Positions 32,726 through 41,198 are shown, counted from the stretch's first letter. The stretch: DNA of 41,205 bases from Candidatus Cloacimonadota bacterium (GCA_020532085.1 JAJBAV010000026.1:1-41205); one strand, 5' to 3'. Program-made: numbers and translations. Notes: generated by a model not told the origin, from the letters alone.

Positions 32726-33218
32726 CGGTTATCTCTACTCCCCCTGGCGGCTGGATTACATTCAGGGCGAAAAACCTGAGGACTGTGTCCTTTGCCGCTT
32801 TCGGGAAACGGGGCGGGACACCGAAAACCTGATCGTTTTCCGCGGGGAGCACTGCTACGTGATGCTTAACCGCTATCCCTACAACAACGGCCACATCATG
32901 CTGGTGCCCTACCTGCACGCGAAAACCCTGGGCGAACTGCCGCCCGCAGTGATGACCGAGCTGGGGCGACTGCTCCAGAGCAGCGAACAGGCTCTTACCC
33001 AAGCCTACAACTGTGACGGCATCAACATCGGCATAAATCTGGGCCGCGCGGCAGGCGCCGGGATCGATGAACACCTGCACATCCATCTGGTGCCGCGCTG
33101 GAACGGGGATTGCAACTTCATGAGCGTTGTGGGCGGAAAACGCGTGATCCCGGAAGCCTTCGAGATCACTTGCGAGCGCCTGCGCCAAGCCTTCGCGAAT
33201 CTGCCGGGACAGGAATAA
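32718..33218 (+). CDS. HIT family nucleotide hydrolase/phosphorylase
   Basis: The 166-residue protein has the histidine triad HLHIHLVP at residues 119-126, with upstream GHIMLVPYLHAKTLGEL and GINIGINLGRAAGAGI, as in the bacterial AP4A-phosphorylase-like HIT branch. A zinc-type CVLC pair at 23-26 is also typical. It likely cleaves dinucleoside polyphosphates or adenylated compounds; the exact substrate is not determined by sequence. It overlaps the GlmU-like gene by 8 bases. Confidence 0.92.
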   Translation: MTDGYLYSPWRLDYIQGEKPEDCVLCRFRETGRDTENLIVFRGEHCYVMLNRYPYNNGHIMLVPYLHAKTLGELPPAVMTELGRLLQSSEQALTQAYNCDGINIGINLGRAAGAGIDEHLHIHLVPRWNGDCNFMSVVGGKRVIPEAFEITCERLRQAFANLPGQE

Positions 33219-33219
33219 A

Positions 33220-33663
33220 TTGGCCGGTTCACGCAAGCGCTTGCGAACCCATTCCCTGAAAATGCCCCTGCTGTGGCTGGCGGTGGTTTTGCTCAGCCTG
33301 GTGCTGGCTTATCTGATCTATGTCCAGATCATAGTTCCGGGCAGAAATTCAGCCAGCCTTCAGGAAGAAAACCTGCCCGCCCTCAAAGTGGTGGTGAAAA
33401 ACGGCTGCGGAGTGGAAAACCTGGCCACCGACTATTCTGACTACGTCAAAGACAAAAACATGGATGTGGTAAGCATGGGCGACACGCCTCAACCCATCTG
33501 GAACAAAAGCGTGATCGAGGTGAAAACGGACGATAAACAGGACCTCGCCCGCCTGCAGAAAATGACCGGCATCAAGCGCTACACGCTGGCTGTGGATCCT
33601 GATGCCCCCGCCCCCTTCGTGATCATTTTGGGGGACGATTTTGAAGAGTACATGAAACCATGA
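33220..33663 (+). CDS. membrane-anchored LytR_C-domain-like protein
   Basis: The 147-residue protein has a basic N-terminus, one membrane helix (about 17-36) and an extracytoplasmic domain. The domain segment LPALKVVVKNGCGVENLATDYSDYVKDKNMDVVSMGDT (about 49-86) fits the LytR_C (cell-envelope-related, C-terminal) fold, in which a V-x-N-G-x-G strand-turn precedes a helix. Standalone LytR_C proteins are known, but their role is unclear. The start is probably the TTG at 33220 with AGGA upstream; an ATG at 33262 would cut the basic segment. It lies between HIT and rsfS. Confidence 0.75.
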   Translation: MAGSRKRLRTHSLKMPLLWLAVVLLSLVLAYLIYVQIIVPGRNSASLQEENLPALKVVVKNGCGVENLATDYSDYVKDKNMDVVSMGDTPQPIWNKSVIEVKTDDKQDLARLQKMTGIKRYTLAVDPDAPAPFVIILGDDFEEYMKP

Positions 33664-34049
33664 ACAAGGAGACAAATTTGGCGGAAAACGCTAAACTCGA
33701 AGCCGTGCTCACCTGGCTCGCGGAAAAACAAGCGGAGAACATCCGGGTCTATGATGTAGCCAAAAACAGCGCTTACACCGATTTCATCGTTGTCTGTGAA
33801 GGCTCCGCGGACCTGCACAACAGGGCCATTGCCAACCACGTTTTGGACATGGCCAAAGAAAACAAGCTCCAGGTGCTGGGCAAGGCCGGCCTGGATTTCG
33901 GCGTTTGGGTGCTGTTGGACCTCGGTGACGTGGTGATCCACATTTTCCTGCCCCAGAAAAGAGAATACTACAAGATCGACGAGTTCTTCACCGAGCTGGC
34001 CGGTCTCAGCGATAAAGAGAAGCCACATGATCAAGCACCTACTGCATGA
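33660..34049 (+). CDS. rsfS: ribosomal silencing factor RsfS
   Basis: The 129-residue protein binds uL14 and blocks subunit joining under starvation. Conserved RsfS elements are KAENIRVYDV-like (AENIRVYDVAKNSAYTDFIVVCEG, residues 25-48), LGKAGLDFGVWVLLDLGDVVIHIFLPQKREYYKIDEFF at about 73-110, in which the usual W..D.GD.VVHvF motif is clear. It overlaps argS by 23 bases and starts at an ATGA overlap with the LytR_C-like gene. Confidence 0.95.
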   Translation: MNKETNLAENAKLEAVLTWLAEKQAENIRVYDVAKNSAYTDFIVVCEGSADLHNRAIANHVLDMAKENKLQVLGKAGLDFGVWVLLDLGDVVIHIFLPQKREYYKIDEFFTELAGLSDKEKPHDQAPTA

Positions 34050-35679
34050 CAACATCCGGGAAATCCTGACAGCTCTGGAACTTATCTGCAGCCGCGATTT
34101 CACGGTGGAAGTGCCCAACAATCCAGAGAACGGAGATTATTCCACCAACGCCGCCATGGTTTTGGCCAAGGAAAACAAAACTGCGCCAAAAAAGCTGGCG
34201 GAAAAGCTGGTGAAAGAACTGCGCAAGAATAAGTTTTACAAATCGGTCGAGATCGCCGGACCCGGTTTCATCAATTTCCGGCTCTCCACTTCCCTGTTCC
34301 AGAAGATGCTGTGGGACGTTCACGAGTCCGGCGCGGAGTTTGGCGGCTCGGAATATGGCCAGGGCGCCAAGGTGCTGCTGGAATTCGTGAGCGCCAATCC
34401 CACCGGTCCGCTCAATATCGTCAGTGCCAGGGCCGCTGCTTACGGCGACACCCTCTACCGGGTGATGAAAAAGGTGGGGTACCAGCCCGCGCGGGAGTTT
34501 TACATCAACGACGCCGGCAATCAGGTGGACATCCTGGCGGAAAGCCTGGAGCTCCGTCTGCGCGAGATCCACGGCGAGAACATCGGCGAATTCCCTTATG
34601 AAGCCTATCACGGCGAATACGTGAAGCACCTGGCCCACAAGCTGAACGCGGCCGAAGGCGTGCGCATCTTCATGCTGCCGGAAAAAGAACGCACGGAACG
34701 CCTGAAGGAATTCGCGCTCAACGAACTGCTGGAAATGCAGCGTCTCAGCCTGGAAAAATTCGACGTCTTCTTCGAAAGTTGGGTCTCGGAAAAGACCCTG
34801 CGCGCGGAAGGCGTGGTGGAAGAGGTGCTCAGCTACCTCACGGAGGCTGATTGCACCTATGAAAAGGAAGACGCCATCTGGTTTTCCTCCACCAAATTCG
34901 GCGATGACAAGGACCGCGTGCTGATGAAAAGCGACGGCTCCATCACCTATTTCGTGCCGGACCTGGCCTACCACCTCACCAAGATCCAGCGCGGCTACAC
35001 CCAGTTGATCGACGTTTTCGGCCCCGACCACCACGGCTATGTGCCCCGGCTCAAAGCCGCCTTCCGGGCCCTCAAATACGACGAGGACATGCTGGAGATC
35101 ATCTTCCTGCAGCAGGTGAATCTCTTCGAGAGTGGCGAGCGCGTGAAAATGAGCAAGCGCGCCGGCAAGATCGTAACCATGGACGACCTGCTGAACGTGG
35201 TGGGCAAAGACGCCGCCCGCTATTTCTTCATCGCCCGCAAAGCCAACGCCCATCTGAATTTCGACCTCGAGCTGGCCTTGCAGCAGAACAATGAAAACCC
35301 GGTTTACTACTGCCAGTATGCCCACGCCCGCATCTGCTCCATCCTCAAAAAAGCGCGCAAGGATAAAGTCTATCCCCGCTCTTACAAACCGGAGCTCACC
35401 CACAAGCTGAACAAACCGGACGAACTGGCCCTGATCCAGAAACTCACCGATCTGCCCGAACTGCTGCAGCTGATCGCCCAGCATCGCGAACCCCACCGCC
35501 TGGCAACCTACACTGAGGAACTCTGCGGCCTCTTCCACCGTTTCTACAACAAATACCAGGTGGTGAGCGCCAAGAATAAGGAACTCTCACAGGCCCGCCT
35601 GCTGCTCATCGAAACAGTTAAAGACGTTCTGGCCCTTTGCCTCGACCTGATGGGCATCAGCGCACCGGAAAAAATGTAA
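34027..35679 (+). CDS. argS: arginyl-tRNA synthetase with non-canonical HIGH motif
   Basis: The 550-residue class I synthetase charges tRNA-Arg. It has the N-terminal additional domain (about 1-95), the catalytic core with EFVSANPTGPL at 119-129, the KMSK loop at 374-377, FGPDHHGYVPRL near 331-342 and the C-terminal anticodon-binding helical domain (about 430-550) ending in ApEKM-like APEKM, the expected ArgRS terminus. Where the HIGH signature normally follows PTGPL, residues 130-133 read NIVS, so both histidines are absent. The nucleotide sequence there (34414-34425) is in frame and unambiguous. Everything else argues for a functional ArgS. Confidence 0.95.
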   Translation: MIKHLLHDNIREILTALELICSRDFTVEVPNNPENGDYSTNAAMVLAKENKTAPKKLAEKLVKELRKNKFYKSVEIAGPGFINFRLSTSLFQKMLWDVHESGAEFGGSEYGQGAKVLLEFVSANPTGPLNIVSARAAAYGDTLYRVMKKVGYQPAREFYINDAGNQVDILAESLELRLREIHGENIGEFPYEAYHGEYVKHLAHKLNAAEGVRIFMLPEKERTERLKEFALNELLEMQRLSLEKFDVFFESWVSEKTLRAEGVVEEVLSYLTEADCTYEKEDAIWFSSTKFGDDKDRVLMKSDGSITYFVPDLAYHLTKIQRGYTQLIDVFGPDHHGYVPRLKAAFRALKYDEDMLEIIFLQQVNLFESGERVKMSKRAGKIVTMDDLLNVVGKDAARYFFIARKANAHLNFDLELALQQNNENPVYYCQYAHARICSILKKARKDKVYPRSYKPELTHKLNKPDELALIQKLTDLPELLQLIAQHREPHRLATYTEELCGLFHRFYNKYQVVSAKNKELSQARLLLIETVKDVLALCLDLMGISAPEKM

Positions 35680-36122
35680 TGCCCGAACCGCCCATCATCC
35701 GGCCCCTGCGGGAATCCGACCTTCCCGCCATCCTGCGGATCGAAAACCTGGTGTTTCGCCCGCCCTGGCCGGAAGAGGCTTTTCAGGCCTCCGAATGCAC
35801 TCAAAGCTGGGTGATAAGCGCCGGGGATGACTTGCGCGGCTACATCATTTACCACGTGGTGCCGGATGAGGCCGTGATCGTCAATTTCGCCATCGCCCCG
35901 GAGTTCTGGCAGCAGGGGCTGGGCGCGCAATTGCTGGAACACACGCTGAACATAATGCAGGAAAGCGGCATCAGCGCGGTATATTTGGATGTGCGCCGTT
36001 CCAATCTCGCCGCCTTGGTGCTTTACGCCAAGTACGGCTTCAGAACCCTGGGCGTGAGGAAAAACTATTATTCCGAGCCAGTGGAAGACGCTCTGGTGAT
36101 GGTGCGGCACACCCATGGATGA
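35679..36122 (+). CDS. rimI: ribosomal-protein-alanine N-acetyltransferase (RimI-like GNAT)
   Basis: The 147-residue protein starts at the ATG overlapping the argS stop (TAATG). The GNAT acetyl-CoA loop lies in VNFAIAPEFWQQGLGAQLLEHTL (about 68-90), and YLDVRRSNLAALVLYAKYGFRTLGVRKNYYSEPVEDALVM (about 104-143) is the RimI-type C-terminal signature. RimI acetylates the N-terminus of ribosomal protein bS18. Other GNAT substrates cannot be excluded. It overlaps nadB by 8 bases. Confidence 0.92.
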   Translation: MPEPPIIRPLRESDLPAILRIENLVFRPPWPEEAFQASECTQSWVISAGDDLRGYIIYHVVPDEAVIVNFAIAPEFWQQGLGAQLLEHTLNIMQESGISAVYLDVRRSNLAALVLYAKYGFRTLGVRKNYYSEPVEDALVMVRHTHG

Positions 36123-37725
36123 AAGAATGAGAGATTACGATTTTCTGGTGTTGGGCAGCGGGATCGCCGGTCTGGTTTACGCCCTGCAGGTCTCCCGGCT
36201 GGGCCGGGTGGCTGTGGTCACCAAACGCGGGTTGTTCGATTGCAACACCGACTACGCCCAAGGCGGCATCGCGGCTGTTCTGGATGCCCAGGATTCTTTT
36301 GTGAAGCACTGCGAGGACACTTTCGCCGCAGGCGCCGAACTGGGCAAAAAACAGGTGATCCGCCAGATCATCACAGAAGGCCCCAAACTGATCCAGTACC
36401 TCATCGACCTGGGCACCGATTTCACCCTGCGCGACGAAAGTTACGACAACCGCCTGGAAAACCTCTCCCTCACCCTCGAAGGCGGCCACACCCACCGCCG
36501 GGTGGCCTACGCGGCCGATTCCACGGGTCATCAGATCATGGAAGCCCTGATCGAGCGTTGCCGCGAAAATTCAAATATTGACATCTTTGAGAACAGCATC
36601 GCCATCGACCTCATCACTCAGCACCATGTGGTGCAAACCCACGGCTTCGTGCCCGGCATTTCCTGCTGGGGTGCCTACGTGCTGGACGAAACAACCAACG
36701 CTGTGCACATCTTCCGCGCCCGCAAGACCATGCTGGCCACCGGCGGCGCTTCCCAGATCTATGCCCACAACACCAATCCGGCGGTCTCCACCGGCGACGG
36801 CATGGCCATGGCCCGCCTGGCCGGGGCACGGCTGGCAAACATGGAATTCGTGCAGTTTCACCCCACCGCCTTTTGGAGTCCTGGCGGCGAAACCTTCCTC
36901 ATCAGCGAAGCCGTGCGCGGAGAAGGGGCCATCCTGCGCCTTCAGGACGGTACCGCCTTCATGGAAAACTACCATCCCAAGGGCAATCTGGCCCCCAGGG
37001 ACATCGTTTCCCGGGCGATCGACGCCGAGCTCAAAAAGCGCGGCGAGAAATTCTGCTGGCTGGACGCCACCGGCATCCCGGCCGAAAAACTCCACACCCA
37101 TTTTCCCTACATCGAAAAACGCCTCCAGGATAATGGGATCGATTTCACCCGTGACCCCATCCCCGTGGCCCCGGCCGCCCACTATTTCTGCGGCGGAGTG
37201 CTTTCCACCATCGACGGCATCACCGACATCCACAACCTCTTTGCCGCCGGTGAAGTGGCCTGCACCGGGCTGCACGGCGCCAACCGCCTGGCCTCGAACT
37301 CGCTGCTGGAAGCCCTGGTGATCGGCTGGCGCGCCGGCAACCATCCCTCAAACCTGGACACCGTGGTCTTTCCGGAGCTGCCGCCCTGGAAACTGATGGA
37401 TGTCTTCAATGAAAATGAGTGGGTGGTGATCTCCCACAACCGCGAGATCATCGGCACCATCATGGACGGATATGTGGGCATCCGCCGCTCCCGGCGCCTG
37501 CTCAAATATGCCCTTTCCCGCATCGAGAACATCTACAACGAAGTGAACAACTTTTACCAGCACAATGCCGTCCGCCGGGAAGTGGTGGAAACGCGCAACC
37601 TGGCCATCATCGCCATCGCCGTGATCCGCAGCGCCCTCTCGCGCCGGGAAAGCCGCGGCGCCCACTTTCTAATCGACAATCCCGGGCGCGACGACGCCCT
37701 CTACAAGATCGACACCATCATTTAA
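36115..37725 (+). CDS. nadB: L-aspartate oxidase
   Basis: The 536-residue FAD enzyme oxidises L-aspartate to iminoaspartate for NAD synthesis. The dinucleotide motif is VLGSGIAGLVYAL at about 11-23; GGIAAVLDAQDS, the substrate-loop region THRRVAYAADSTGHQIM near 127-143, ATGGASQIY, and the C-terminal catalytic HYFCGGV and GEVACTGLHGANRLASNSLLEALV follow. The succinate dehydrogenase/fumarate reductase relatives are excluded by these NadB-type segments and the absence of companion subunits. An internal ATG at 36127 is an alternative start. NadA and NadC are not in the window; nadD is at 5.6 kb. Confidence 0.95.
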   Translation: MDERMRDYDFLVLGSGIAGLVYALQVSRLGRVAVVTKRGLFDCNTDYAQGGIAAVLDAQDSFVKHCEDTFAAGAELGKKQVIRQIITEGPKLIQYLIDLGTDFTLRDESYDNRLENLSLTLEGGHTHRRVAYAADSTGHQIMEALIERCRENSNIDIFENSIAIDLITQHHVVQTHGFVPGISCWGAYVLDETTNAVHIFRARKTMLATGGASQIYAHNTNPAVSTGDGMAMARLAGARLANMEFVQFHPTAFWSPGGETFLISEAVRGEGAILRLQDGTAFMENYHPKGNLAPRDIVSRAIDAELKKRGEKFCWLDATGIPAEKLHTHFPYIEKRLQDNGIDFTRDPIPVAPAAHYFCGGVLSTIDGITDIHNLFAAGEVACTGLHGANRLASNSLLEALVIGWRAGNHPSNLDTVVFPELPPWKLMDVFNENEWVVISHNREIIGTIMDGYVGIRRSRRLLKYALSRIENIYNEVNNFYQHNAVRREVVETRNLAIIAIAVIRSALSRRESRGAHFLIDNPGRDDALYKIDTII

Positions 37726-37733
37726 GGGATATC

Positions 37734-38366
37734 ATGAGAGGTCTTTTCATCACATTTGAAGGCATCGAGGGCAGCGGCAAAAGCACCCAGATGGTGCTGC
37801 TGGGCCAAAAACTCACGCAGCGCGGGCTGCCTGTGCTGCTTTCCCGCGAGCCTGGCGGACCGCCCATCGCCGAAGCCATCCGCTCTTTGCTGCTGGATCC
37901 CCAGCGCCGCGAGATGCTGCCCGAAACAGAACTGCTGCTCTACTGCGCCAGCCGCGCCCAGCATACCGGCGAGTGGATCCTGCCCGCCCTCAAAGAGGGA
38001 AAAACCGTGCTCTGCGATCGCTATTACGATTCCACCTTTGCCTATCAGGGCGCCGCCCGCGCCCAAAACCTCGAATTCATCCGCCTCCTCACAGATTTTG
38101 CCACCTTCAGCACCGTTCCCCAGCTCACTTTTCTCATCGACCTGCCCGTGGCCGCAGGGCTGGCCCGCATCAACCACCGCCAGCTCGACCGCCTCGAACA
38201 GGAGGACATCTCTTTCCACGAACGGGTCCGCGCCCAGTATCTGGACCTCGCCAGGATCCATTCCGACCGCTTTGTGGTGCTGGATGGCTCCCTCCCCATA
38301 GCGGATATCCATACCTCTGTAATCACAACTGTTTTAAGCCACTTAGGAGAATCCAGTGAACAATAA
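37734..38366 (+). CDS. tmk: thymidylate kinase
   Basis: The 210-residue enzyme phosphorylates dTMP to dTDP. The P-loop FEGIEGSGKST is at 8-18, the DR(Y/H) motif is CDRYYDSTFAYQGAAR near 93-108, and TREPGG-like SREPGGPPIAEAIRSLLL lies near 36-54. The lid region is short. The ATG at 37734 directly follows the nadB stop; a longer open frame upstream runs through nadB and is ignored. The end overlaps the protease gene by 11 bases. Confidence 0.95.
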   Translation: MRGLFITFEGIEGSGKSTQMVLLGQKLTQRGLPVLLSREPGGPPIAEAIRSLLLDPQRREMLPETELLLYCASRAQHTGEWILPALKEGKTVLCDRYYDSTFAYQGAARAQNLEFIRLLTDFATFSTVPQLTFLIDLPVAAGLARINHRQLDRLEQEDISFHERVRAQYLDLARIHSDRFVVLDGSLPIADIHTSVITTVLSHLGESSEQ

Positions 38367-39954
38367 AAAACAAAAAACCGCCCTGATCACCATCGCCGCC
38401 GTGTGGCTGCTCTCCGCGGTGATGCTCTTCACCGCCACCAGCGTCTTTGCCCAAACCCAAACCAACGGCACCGACCTCTATTCCCAACTGGGGCTCTTCA
38501 GCGAAGTGCTCAGCAAACTGAAGCAAAGCTACGTCACCGAGCTCAGCGACGAAGAACTGATCAAGGCCGCCATCATCGGCATGCTGGGTTCCACCGACCC
38601 CCACACGAACTACTTCACCAAAAGCGAATACGATGATTTCACCACCTCCACCAAGGGTTCTTTTGGGGGACTCGGCATCCAGATCGACAAGATCGGCGAC
38701 TACGTTACCGTGATCTCGCCCATCGAGGGTACCCCCGCTTTCAAGATGGGCATCACCGCCGGCGACAAGATCATCCGCGTGGACGACAAGAACATCGTGG
38801 GCGTCACCACCGACGAGGCCATCAAATACATGCGCGGCGAGGTGGGCACCAATGTGACCATCACCATCAGCCGCCCCGGAGTCGCCAAGCCCCTGGAATT
38901 CCGCATCACTCGCGAAACCATCAAGATCAAAAGCGTGCCCTACAGCTTCAAGCTGGATAGCGGCGCCGGCTATCTGCGCCTCAGCCAGTTCAACGAAAAC
39001 ACCGCCCAGGAACTCCGCGCCGCCCTCACCGCCCTCGAAGCCGAAGGCATCAACGGCCTTATCATCGATCTGCGCTGGAATCCCGGCGGCCTGCTCGACC
39101 AGGCGGTGGACACCGTGAACGAATTCATCGGCGCCAACAAACTGGTGGTGGAAACCAAGGGACGCATGCCCTCGGCCAACCGCCAATACCTCACCCGCAA
39201 CCCCACCAAGACCCGCGACTACCCCATCATCGTGCTGGTGAACGAAGCTTCCGCCAGCGCCTCCGAGATCTTCGCCGGTTCCCTGCAGGATTGGGACAAG
39301 GGCCTGGTGCTGGGCAAAACCACCTTCGGCAAAGGCAGCGTGCAGCAATTGATCCCGCTGATCAACGGCAACGGCATCAAGATCACCACCGCCTATTACT
39401 ACATCAAATCAGGCCGCTGCATCCACAAGAAGAGCAACGACAAGATCCTGCTGGGCAAAGAGATCTCCGCCTCGGACATCAGCGCCGAGGAAGAGCTCAA
39501 CCTCAAGCAGATCTACAAAACCGTGAACAACCGCGAAGTTTACGGCGGCGGCGGCATCACCCCGGACATCGAGGTCGAGGGCGAGCCCATGACCAATTTC
39601 GCCGTGGAACTGCGCCGCCAGAACACTTTCTTCAATTTCGCCGTGGACTACATGGTGGAGAAAGACCACAGCATCAGCCGCAACTTTGTGGTGGACGACG
39701 CCCTCCTGAACCGCTTCCTCTCCTACGCCTCAGCCCACGACATCAAATACACCGAAGCCGATCTGGACAGCACCCGCGCCTACATCCGCACCGTGCTGAA
39801 AAGCGAGCTGCTGCGCAACGTCTACGGCGACCTTGAGGCCTACAAAACCACCATCCAGCTTGACAAGCAGTTCCAGGAGGCCGTGGCCTTGCTGAACCGG
39901 TTCCGCTCCATGGAGGATCTTTTCGCCCACGCCACGGAGATAAACAAAAACTGA
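38356..39954 (+). CDS. S41 family C-terminal processing protease
   Basis: The 532-residue protein starts at GTG with TAGGAG upstream and has a signal or anchor helix (about 9-32). A PDZ domain spans about 100-175 (GSFGGLGIQIDKIGDYVTV), followed by the S41 catalytic core: LIIDLRWNPGGLLDQAV at 235-251, the nucleophile Ser301 in EASASASEIFAG and the general base Lys326 in TFGKGSVQ, 25 residues later as in Tsp. A long C-terminal helical part follows (about 430-532). It would cleave exported proteins from their C-termini. It ends the large plus-strand block. Confidence 0.94.
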   Translation: MNNKKQKTALITIAAVWLLSAVMLFTATSVFAQTQTNGTDLYSQLGLFSEVLSKLKQSYVTELSDEELIKAAIIGMLGSTDPHTNYFTKSEYDDFTTSTKGSFGGLGIQIDKIGDYVTVISPIEGTPAFKMGITAGDKIIRVDDKNIVGVTTDEAIKYMRGEVGTNVTITISRPGVAKPLEFRITRETIKIKSVPYSFKLDSGAGYLRLSQFNENTAQELRAALTALEAEGINGLIIDLRWNPGGLLDQAVDTVNEFIGANKLVVETKGRMPSANRQYLTRNPTKTRDYPIIVLVNEASASASEIFAGSLQDWDKGLVLGKTTFGKGSVQQLIPLINGNGIKITTAYYYIKSGRCIHKKSNDKILLGKEISASDISAEEELNLKQIYKTVNNREVYGGGGITPDIEVEGEPMTNFAVELRRQNTFFNFAVDYMVEKDHSISRNFVVDDALLNRFLSYASAHDIKYTEADLDSTRAYIRTVLKSELLRNVYGDLEAYKTTIQLDKQFQEAVALLNRFRSMEDLFAHATEINKN

Positions 39955-40014
39955 TGCAGGCTTCGCCCTCCGGGGCGGTATAACCTGTGGAGTTACATAG
40001 AGTGATACATATAT

Positions 40015-40058
40015 GGAATGGCCTGTCCAGGCCTTACAACGGCCAACCGGGCCATTCC
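40015..40058. repeat. inverted repeat between the protease and the small exported gene
   Basis: GGAATGGCC (40015-40023) is exactly complementary to GGCCATTCC (40050-40058), and an inner AGGCC/GGCC pair adds to it. No T-run follows. It lies 46 bases upstream of the next ATG, where an operator or a leader structure could sit; it might also be part of a repeat. Confidence 0.5.
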
Positions 40059-40104
40059 ATGCTTTAACAGCCAGTTACATGAAACATACAAGGAGTTTGA
40101 AGCC

Positions 40105-40443
40105 ATGAAACATCTGCTCATCAGCATCGCCCTTCTGGCCCTCAGTTTCGGCGCTTTCGCCCATCCCGCCAGCGAACTGCAGGCCTCCTACACCGCTTCC
40201 ACGCAAACTTTGAAGCTCAGCTTCGAACACAGCGTGAAAAACCCCCTGGACCACTACATCCAAAGTATCGAGATCCGCCACAACGGCACCATGATCATCT
40301 CGCAGGTGGCCAGCGCCCAGGATACGGCCTCCGGGGGCGAATACATCTACAAGATCCCCAACCTGAAAAAGAACGACAAGATCGACATCACCCTCATCTG
40401 CAACAAAAGCGGCAGGAAAACCGCTTCCATGGTTTTAAAGTAA
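40105..40443 (+). CDS. small exported beta-sandwich protein, distantly superoxide-reductase-like
   Basis: The 112-residue protein has a signal peptide (1-19, ending GAFA) and begins at the ATG preceded by AAGGAG (9-base spacer). The mature domain alternates short strands: LKLSFEHSVKNPLDHYIQSIEIRHNG, then YKIPNLKKNDKIDITLICNKSGRKTASMVL. The order H-x(n)-HYI..I and a late CNxxG recall the desulfoferrodoxin/superoxide-reductase (SORL) fold, where His and Cys bind iron, but the His after the Cys motif is replaced and not all ligands are visible. I treat it as a fold resemblance only. It is a single gene with its own terminator. Confidence 0.82.
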   Translation: MKHLLISIALLALSFGAFAHPASELQASYTASTQTLKLSFEHSVKNPLDHYIQSIEIRHNGTMIISQVASAQDTASGGEYIYKIPNLKKNDKIDITLICNKSGRKTASMVLK

Positions 40444-40477
40444 TCAATTCCCATCCATCTCCCCATTCAAAATCCGG

Positions 40478-40505
40478 GACGGCCTCCCCAAGGCCGTCTT
40501 TTTTT
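40478..40505 (+). terminator. intrinsic terminator of the small exported gene
   Basis: GACGGCCT (40478-40485) and AGGCCGTC (40491-40498) form a perfect 8-bp stem with a 5-base loop, followed by seven T residues. Confidence 0.95.
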
Positions 40506-40638
40506 GCTCTTTTTCAAACCGAGGGGGCGGATGGATCGGCTGGATACGTAACTTTCAACCACCCGCTCCCGCTCCGCTGGAGTCGAGCGACGCGGGAGCA
40601 TCGACTACAGCGGTCAAAGGAAGTGGCAGACGTCCCCG

Positions 40639-40658
40639 CCAGCCATGGCCATGGCTGG
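40639..40658. repeat. perfect 20-bp palindrome
   Basis: CCAGCCATGGCCATGGCTGG is its own reverse complement. It lies in the gene-free right end next to REP-like units. Function unknown. Confidence 0.7.
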
Positions 40659-40670
40659 TTATTCCCGCCA

Positions 40671-40773
40671 GGCCTGGATTCCGTCACTGCGTTCCAAAAT
40701 GACGCGGGTTGGGGGCGAGGCGGTGATGGCCTGGATTCCGGGGCCCCGGCGTTGAAACGCCACCCCGGAATGA
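40671..40773. repeat. REP-like repeat pair with GGAATGAC-type ends
   Basis: GGCCTGGATTCCG occurs directly repeated at 40671-40683 and 40728-40740. The second unit folds: ATTCCGGGG (40735-40743) pairs with CCCCGGAAT (40763-40771), with an inner GGCG/CGCC pair. This CTGGATTCCGG..CCGGAATGAC design is a common form of bacterial REP/intergenic palindrome. Confidence 0.7.
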
Positions 40774-40817
40774 CAGTCAGTTTGGAACCCTGTAACCAGT
40801 CCGCGTGAACCATTTCC

Positions 40818-40949
40818 ATCCGTGGAATCTGTGCGAGCCCCTTCTATATCCGCGTGAATCATGATGATCCGCGTCATCCGCGTTCAATTGATACCGCGTG
40901 CTTCCACGCTAAACATTTTCATCTGTGAAATCCGTGGGATCTGTGCGAG
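40818..40949. repeat. degenerate short-period repeats (ATCCGTGGA-type)
   Basis: A 20-base unit ATCCGTGGAATCTGTGCGAG at 40818-40837 recurs with one change at 40930-40949. Around the second copy a 9-base period is visible (ATCTGTGAA, ATCCGTGGG, ATCTGTGCG at 40921-40947). TCCGCGT occurs several times between them. There are no spacers of regular length, so this is not a CRISPR. The rest of 40506-41171 contains no gene that I can support. Confidence 0.65.
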
Positions 40950-41171
40950 ACTCCCTTCCCCTTCCTGCTTCCACTCCAGTTTCAGCCTTTTGCGCCGCCC
41001 GGAAGCCGCCCGCACTCGGCGCGGGGATCATGCGGGAGCGATGTGGGGCACATATTCACGCGCTTAAACATAACCCTCTAGATAAGACCTTTGCACATAA
41101 TCCTCAGGGTCTGGTTAAAAAGTAAGAGCATTTAGGATCAAAAAGTAGTTTTTGAAATCTGCAAATAATTC

Positions 41172-41198
41172 TTGACAAAATAGATAGGCTCATATTTT
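41172..41198 (+). promoter_or_regulatory. TTGACA box at the right edge, probably promoter of the next gene
   Basis: TTGACAAAATA at 41172 matches the boxes at 25585 and 9130 (minus). TATTTT at 41193-41198 gives a short 15-base spacer. By the spacing rule seen elsewhere, a plus-strand start codon is expected at about 41231-41237, outside the window. Confidence 0.5.

Noticed and set aside
33220-33663. full LytR-CpsA-Psr ligase
   Set aside because: Only a membrane helix and a short C-terminal-type domain are present; the catalytic LCP domain is absent.
34039-35538. 499-codon open frame on the minus strand opposite argS
   Set aside because: It lies antisense to a well-conserved synthetase and arises from codon bias; its translation is rich in Val, Phe, Gly, His and Gln without motifs.
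36115-37725. fumarate reductase or succinate dehydrogenase flavoprotein
   Set aside because: Length, active-site segments and lack of iron-sulfur or membrane subunits nearby fit L-aspartate oxidase.
37419-37733. N-terminal extension of thymidylate kinase
   Set aside because: It overlaps the end of nadB in another frame; the P-loop begins normally after the ATG at 37734.
40818-40949. possible CRISPR-like array
   Set aside because: Repeat units are short and degenerate, intervals are irregular, and no cas gene is present.
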